DNA from: Acarospora socialis
Lineage: Eukaryota; Ascomycota; Lecanoromycetes; Acarosporales; Acarosporaceae
Assembly: GCA_025617375.2 (NCBI GenBank)
Contig: JAMYGW020000002.1
Coordinates: 2,046,001 to 2,110,000 of the forward strand
Length of the DNA: 64,000 nt
Direction of reading: 5' to 3'
Made by a program: the position numbers and the translations under genes. How positions within the stretch are numbered: position 1 is the stretch's first letter; each line of letters starts with the position of its first letter. Positions 59,209 through 64,000 of the stretch are shown piece after piece. The notes under the pieces are model-generated. The model was not told the DNA's origin and searched no databases. It worked only from the letters and a program-made list of their open reading frames with translations.

Positions 59209-62200
59209 CTTTGAACACTCTTATAATATAATGAGTATGATGTCTGATACACAGAAGAATGTTTCAATTTTGTTCTTAAAACAAGCTCAGATAAACTTAT
59301 CTTTATTATTTACTTCAGATAGAATGACAGTACAATCAGTGATGATGTCAGTTCAAGTAATACAATTATCTTCAAGTACATCTAAGATACAGATATCAGA
59401 TATTTTTGATGAAGAATGAGAAAAGCTGTGAGTCTTTGTGACTAAACTCAATCTGTACATTGAATTCAATCAACTGAAGTTTCAAATTAATCAAGAAAAG
59501 ACACTGTTTACAACAATCTATCTTGTGAATGCAGTCTTCAATTAAATTGATCTCAAGCTGCATAAGTTTCTAAAAAAAAAGTACAAAGAATGCAACACAG
59601 ATAGAAAGTCTATGTTTAATGACTATGCACAGTTTAAGAAAGAATTAAGAAAAATCTTCAGAATAATTGATGAAGAGAGAGCAGCAGAGAAATAAATTTA
59701 TATTTTGTGACAGAGTGAATTGACAACAATATATGTCATGAAATTTCAATGATTAGCAACACTTATCAGATGAAATAATGAAGCACTTATCTATCAGTAC
59801 TATTGTGAATTGAGAAAGTTCATTAAAGATGAAATAGTCTGAGCAGAACAATCAGATAATCTTTAGAAAATAATTAATTTAAGCATTAATATTGACAGTT
59901 GTCAGTGAGAACAACAGATAAAATGAAAAAAATATTGAATGTCATTTATGATAGAAGATCAAGAAGAAAGCTTTTGATCATGAATTAAGTGATATGTTTT
60001 ATCAATAAGATATAGAAAAACAGACTCTATAAATCTCAATATAATTAAGAAGCATCATCAGAAGTTATGAAAGACTAGATAAACAGAGTATGAATGTCAG
60101 TTAGAGTGATTCATTAAGTCTTAGATGACATCATAAAACAAGATATGAATGTATTATAACTGTAAAAAATCTGAACATCTTGCTCAAGAATGTAACAGAT
60201 CTCAGATGAATAGAAAAAACATTGCAGTGATAGTTAAGAAGAATATATATATAGTGCACAACACTCTCAATTAAACAATTTGCTACAATGACATGTACAG
60301 AGTACACATGAATACAAAAAACAGAGTTAGATGATATCTTCAGAAGTTATACAATAAAGACATCAGAAATAGATATGACATGATGAATTGATTAAATTAT
60401 GAGAAAGAATTAACTATTCTTATGAAAGAACATATCAAGAAAGATGTTCTTGATGTTGAGATTGAAGAGACTGATACTTAAGAAATTCAGATAGAAAAAG
60501 ACTACAGTGATAATATCTGACAAGCACTGAATTTAAATGTGAATCAGAAAGAAATTGACAAATAAGAAGTCAATATAAAACTGAAGACAGTATATCAGTA
60601 CTCTGAGAATCAATGCTGAGTGTTGAAAGAAGAAAAGCTTCAATTTAAGAAGCAAGAGCTTGAGCAAGAAATGCAAGCTTAAAAATAAGAAGCACAACAC
60701 AAAAGTATAAAAGAGCAAAAGACATATGATCAGCTAGAAGAGCTAATGATAGCTGTTAAAGATGAATATCTCAACAGTGATGATGTAGTATTGTCAGAAT
60801 CTCTTGTTTGAATAATGAAGAGTCACAAGATTAAGATATGCTTACTCAAAGAATACATTACACAAGATAAAAACAGATAAATCTTCAGTGAAGAATATAT
60901 ATCATCTGAATTTCTGCAAAGAGTAAGAGTCTTTGAGAGTCAGTTGCAGATGAAGTGTAATTAATATAAACTCTGACTACATCTGAAAAGATGCATTGAG
61001 CAGCACAGTCTAAAGTATGCAAATTTTATGACTGAAAGAGAATCAAAGTGATTTCAAAAACTTTGAAGACAAGCTGAATAATTAAGTGAGTCAAAAAATG
61101 AAAAGCTTTCTTGACAAGACTAGAGAATAAGAAGCTAGTGATGTCTCAAAGATAAGATAATGATCATTGAATATGAATTAAAATCATAATCAACAAACAT
61201 CATATCAACATATTGATGAATTTCAAAGCAGATGATAATATCATGAATCAGAAAACAGTTAATATGTTAGAATTAGAGACATGATGAGTGTGCTGTTTAT
61301 TCAATATATGAATGACAAATGAAGTTATTGAAAGAATTGATGAGAAAATCTATGTGAAAGTCTCAATTCTTGAAAATTCACAAGAGATAATGTTCAATGT
61401 TATAAAATTAATCAAATATAATGCAGTGCTAAAGATGTTCTGATTGTGTGAAAAGAATCTGAGAATTGATTGAGTTATACAAGAGATATGTGTGATGAAA
61501 GATGCATATGAGATTTTCAAACAATCAGAAATGAGCTTATCAAAACATAAGTCATAAGATCACAAAATATTGCTATTGAACAGAAAGCAATCTAAGTGAA
61601 TATCATTGTACTCAATGAGCAAGAATCAACTCAAGAAAGTTAGAACTTATTTTGATGAGAATTTAAAGAGAAAATTCATAAAATCATCAAAGTCATCAGC
61701 AGAATATCTGATTCTATTTGTATCAAAAAAGAATGACAGAAAATGACTATGTGTTGACTACAGACAACTCAATGAGATAACTCATCAAGACAGTTATTTT
61801 TTATCTTTGATAGAAGAGTTGCAAGACTGACTAGACAAAGCTAAGTGATTCACAAGCTTAAATCTTAAAAATGTCTATTACTGAGTCAGAATGAAAGAAG
61901 ATGAAGAATGAAAAACAGCATTTTGAACACAATATGAATATTATGAATATACTGTCATGCTGTTTGAGCTAAAAAATGTTTCAGTTATCTTTCAAAGATT
62001 GATCAATAATATATTAAGAGAATATCTCAACAATTTTGTGATCACATATTTTAACAATATTCTGATATACTTAGAAGATCTTGAGAAGCACTGCAGACAT
62101 GTGTGCAAGATATTAGCAAAGTTTAATGAAAGAGTCTTGTACATGAAAAAGTCAAAAAGCAGATTCAAGATCAAGAAAGTTGAGTTTTTAAACTATGTGA

Positions 62201-64000
62201 TTTGATCTAAACAAATTGAGAAGAATTCAAGAAAGATAAAAGCAGTCAGAAACTGATCAACATCAAAATAAATCAAGAAAGTACAAGTTTTTCTAGAACT
62301 GACAAACTATTATTGAAAGTTTGTATCAGACTACACAAGAATTGTGAAATCATTAATGCATTTAACACACAAAAGTGAAAAATAACACTGAGATCAAGAA
62401 CAGAAGAATGTATTTTATGTATTAAAGAGAAGTTTTAGTGAAATGACACATCTGAAAATACTCAACTCAGTATGTAAAAAGACACTGAAAACTGATGCTC
62501 AGATTTCACAATAAAAGCATGTTTATATCAGATTGAGAATGAACAACAGAAATTCATAGTGTACTAATCTAGAAAACTATCAGAACTCAAGAAAAAATAT
62601 GAGATTCATGACAAGAAACTTCTTGTAATAGTGAAAGCACTATAAAAATGAAGATCTTATCTTGCAGAGATAAGCAAGTCAATTTAGATCTACATGAATC
62701 ACAAGAACTTAAGAAACTTCACAATGACAAAATAACTTAATTAATGACAGATTTGTTGAACAGAGCAGTTGACAGATTATGAATTTTAAATTCATTACAA
62801 GAAGAATAATGAAAATAATGAAGCAGACATTTTGAGTAAACAACTCAATTATGAAGATGTACAGATGATACATGCTGAAATTTTGAGCAAAAATAATGAA
62901 GAAATTCTCACAAAGAGCTTAGCAGCAATGTACAAGATAGAACAAGCTTTCTTAATGAATAAAGAACTTATTAAAATGTATCACTACAGCAGAATCAGTG
63001 AATATCTAAAAATCAAGTGCATTAAGAATCTAGTGTGAAGAAGATGCAATGTCAGCAATTTTAGAAATTAAGTCATCAGAATGATTGCTGTGTACAATTT
63101 ATGCTGAAGAAATAAGATCAGCTGAGACAAGTGATATAATAAAGTAACATGATTAGACACACTGAATACATCATGAGAATTGATTATCATGAACTTTGTT
63201 GTGAAGCTATTACTGTCAAAGAATTCAGCATGAGAAATGAAATTCAATAATATATTAATTATAGTGAACAGATTGATCAAGTACACAATGTTTATTTCAT
63301 TCAAAGAGACTGCAACAGCATCAATATTGACATACATCATACTGTGAGAGTTAATTAGCAATTATGAGATATCAAAAGAGTTTATTATCAACAGAGACAA
63401 GCTGTTTATGAGCAAATTTTGAGAAATGCTCACAGCAGAACTCAAAATAAAGCATAAAATATTGATGACATATTATTCACAGATGAACAGATCAAGTAAA
63501 TGAATAAATCAGACAGTGAAGATGTACTTGAGACACTATGTCAACAAAAGTCAAGATGACTGAATATAACTGTTATCAATAACACAGTTTGTGTACAATA
63601 ATGCAAGAAATGAAATCACAAAAGAAACATCTTTCTATGTGAACTATGACTACAACTCAGAAGTATGATGAGATTCTAGAGAATATGAATTATAAAGTCA
63701 AAAAGTGATTTTAGATATTGCTCAGATAAAGAAACTGCATCAAGATCTAACAAAACAGATTAAATAACAAACAGAATGAATGACAGAAGCAAGATTATTT
63801 GAAAAAAAAGAAAAAATATATTTAAGAATGAACAACATATAAATTAAAGAAAGAAGCAAGAAGCTGAAAAACAAGAGCATTGAATCATTCAAGATCATAT
63901 GAAATATTAAAGAGTTAAGTTATGAGCTAGACTTACTTAAGAAAATGAGAATACACTCAGTATTTTATACATTCATGCTACAGCATTGCAATCAGTTCAT
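58856..64000 (+). mobile_element. Gypsy element 3: Ty3/gypsy fossil, 3' end beyond window, mosaic relationship
   Basis: The 5' LTR is 353 bp (58856-59208, TGTTACA start, ATTACA end). The interior begins with the same CTTTGAACACTC as elements 1 and 2. LTR and gag (to about 60.43 kb) are only distantly similar to elements 1 and 2. From about 60.45 kb onward (protease, reverse transcriptase about 61.6-62.2 kb, RNase H about 62.45-62.75 kb, integrase about 62.9-63.75 kb, start of chromodomain region) it is closely similar to them. It is broken throughout. The 3' LTR would lie past 64,000. It interrupts copia element B. Confidence 0.88.

Larger units (their letters stand above)
31600..64000. other. 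AT-rich, CG-depleted heterochromatin-like block
   Basis: From about 31.6 kb onward I find essentially no CG dinucleotide, and CC/GG are rare, while CA, TG, CT and TC remain common. The block consists of nested, heavily mutated retroelements. No functional host gene was found. The pattern is that of a repeat-directed C-to-T mutation process (RIP-like). Confidence 0.85.

Noticed and set aside
31600-64000. Centromere or telomere
   Set aside because: No telomere repeat is present. A nest of mutated retroelements is compatible with a centromere but is also common in ordinary AT-rich isochores, so no call is made.
1-64000. CRISPR arrays, prokaryotic operons, rRNA genes
   Set aside because: None seen; the window is eukaryotic in gene structure.

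Overview
The window comes from a filamentous ascomycete (Pezizomycotina). The evidence is short introns (mostly 50-90 bp) with GT..AG ends and TACTAAC/CTGAC-type branch sites, fungal-specific proteins (a CAP20-type perilipin, the ro-7/Arp10 dynactin actin), and Ty3/gypsy, Ty1/copia and Tad1-like LINE elements degraded by C-to-T mutation. I do not assign a genus.

Region 1 (1-26.1 kb) is ordinary balanced-composition gene space. In order it holds: a Yen1/GEN1 Holliday-junction resolvase running off the left edge (-), an Arp10/ro-7 actin-related protein (+), a small unknown protein (+), ribosomal protein L27 (-), a 2049-residue coiled-coil protein with internal repeats (+), a stomatin (-), a CAP20-type lipid-droplet protein (-), proteasome lid subunit Rpn6 (-), rRNA-processing WD protein Sof1 (+), an interrupted tRNA-like Pol III gene (+), a membrane-anchored short-chain dehydrogenase (-), an OGFr-domain protein (+) and an MFS-transporter fragment (-). 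Most are core housekeeping genes (DNA repair, translation, ribosome biogenesis, proteolysis, dynein motility, lipid storage). They are not one pathway; the only links are shared divergent promoters. I placed exons from splice signals plus frame and family conservation, and several genes have extremely small exons.

Region 2 (26.5-31.1 kb) is an accessory-looking island: two divergently transcribed, predominantly helical proteins of unknown function, separated by a 939-bp intergenic stretch with a 156-bp tandem duplication. A hairpin-forming inverted repeat and a small tandem repeat follow.

Region 3 (about 31.6-64 kb) is an AT-rich block in which CG dinucleotides are essentially absent and GG/CC are rare. 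It is a nest of dead mobile elements. Gypsy element 1 (31,999-38,035) has 317-bp LTRs and a perfect target duplication. An old copia element (about 39,737-56,236) is split by gypsy element 2 (41,991-48,028, 318-bp LTRs, perfect target duplication) and by a minus-strand Tad1-like LINE (about 49.5-54.4 kb). An inverted copia copy (about 56,733-58,855) is cut by gypsy element 3 (58,856 to beyond the right edge). All LTR elements are heavily broken. The chromodomain gypsy copies carry an antisense cysteine-rich/coiled-coil frame between the chromodomain and the 3' LTR, which is the most unexpected structure in the repeat block. No host gene is visible in region 3.
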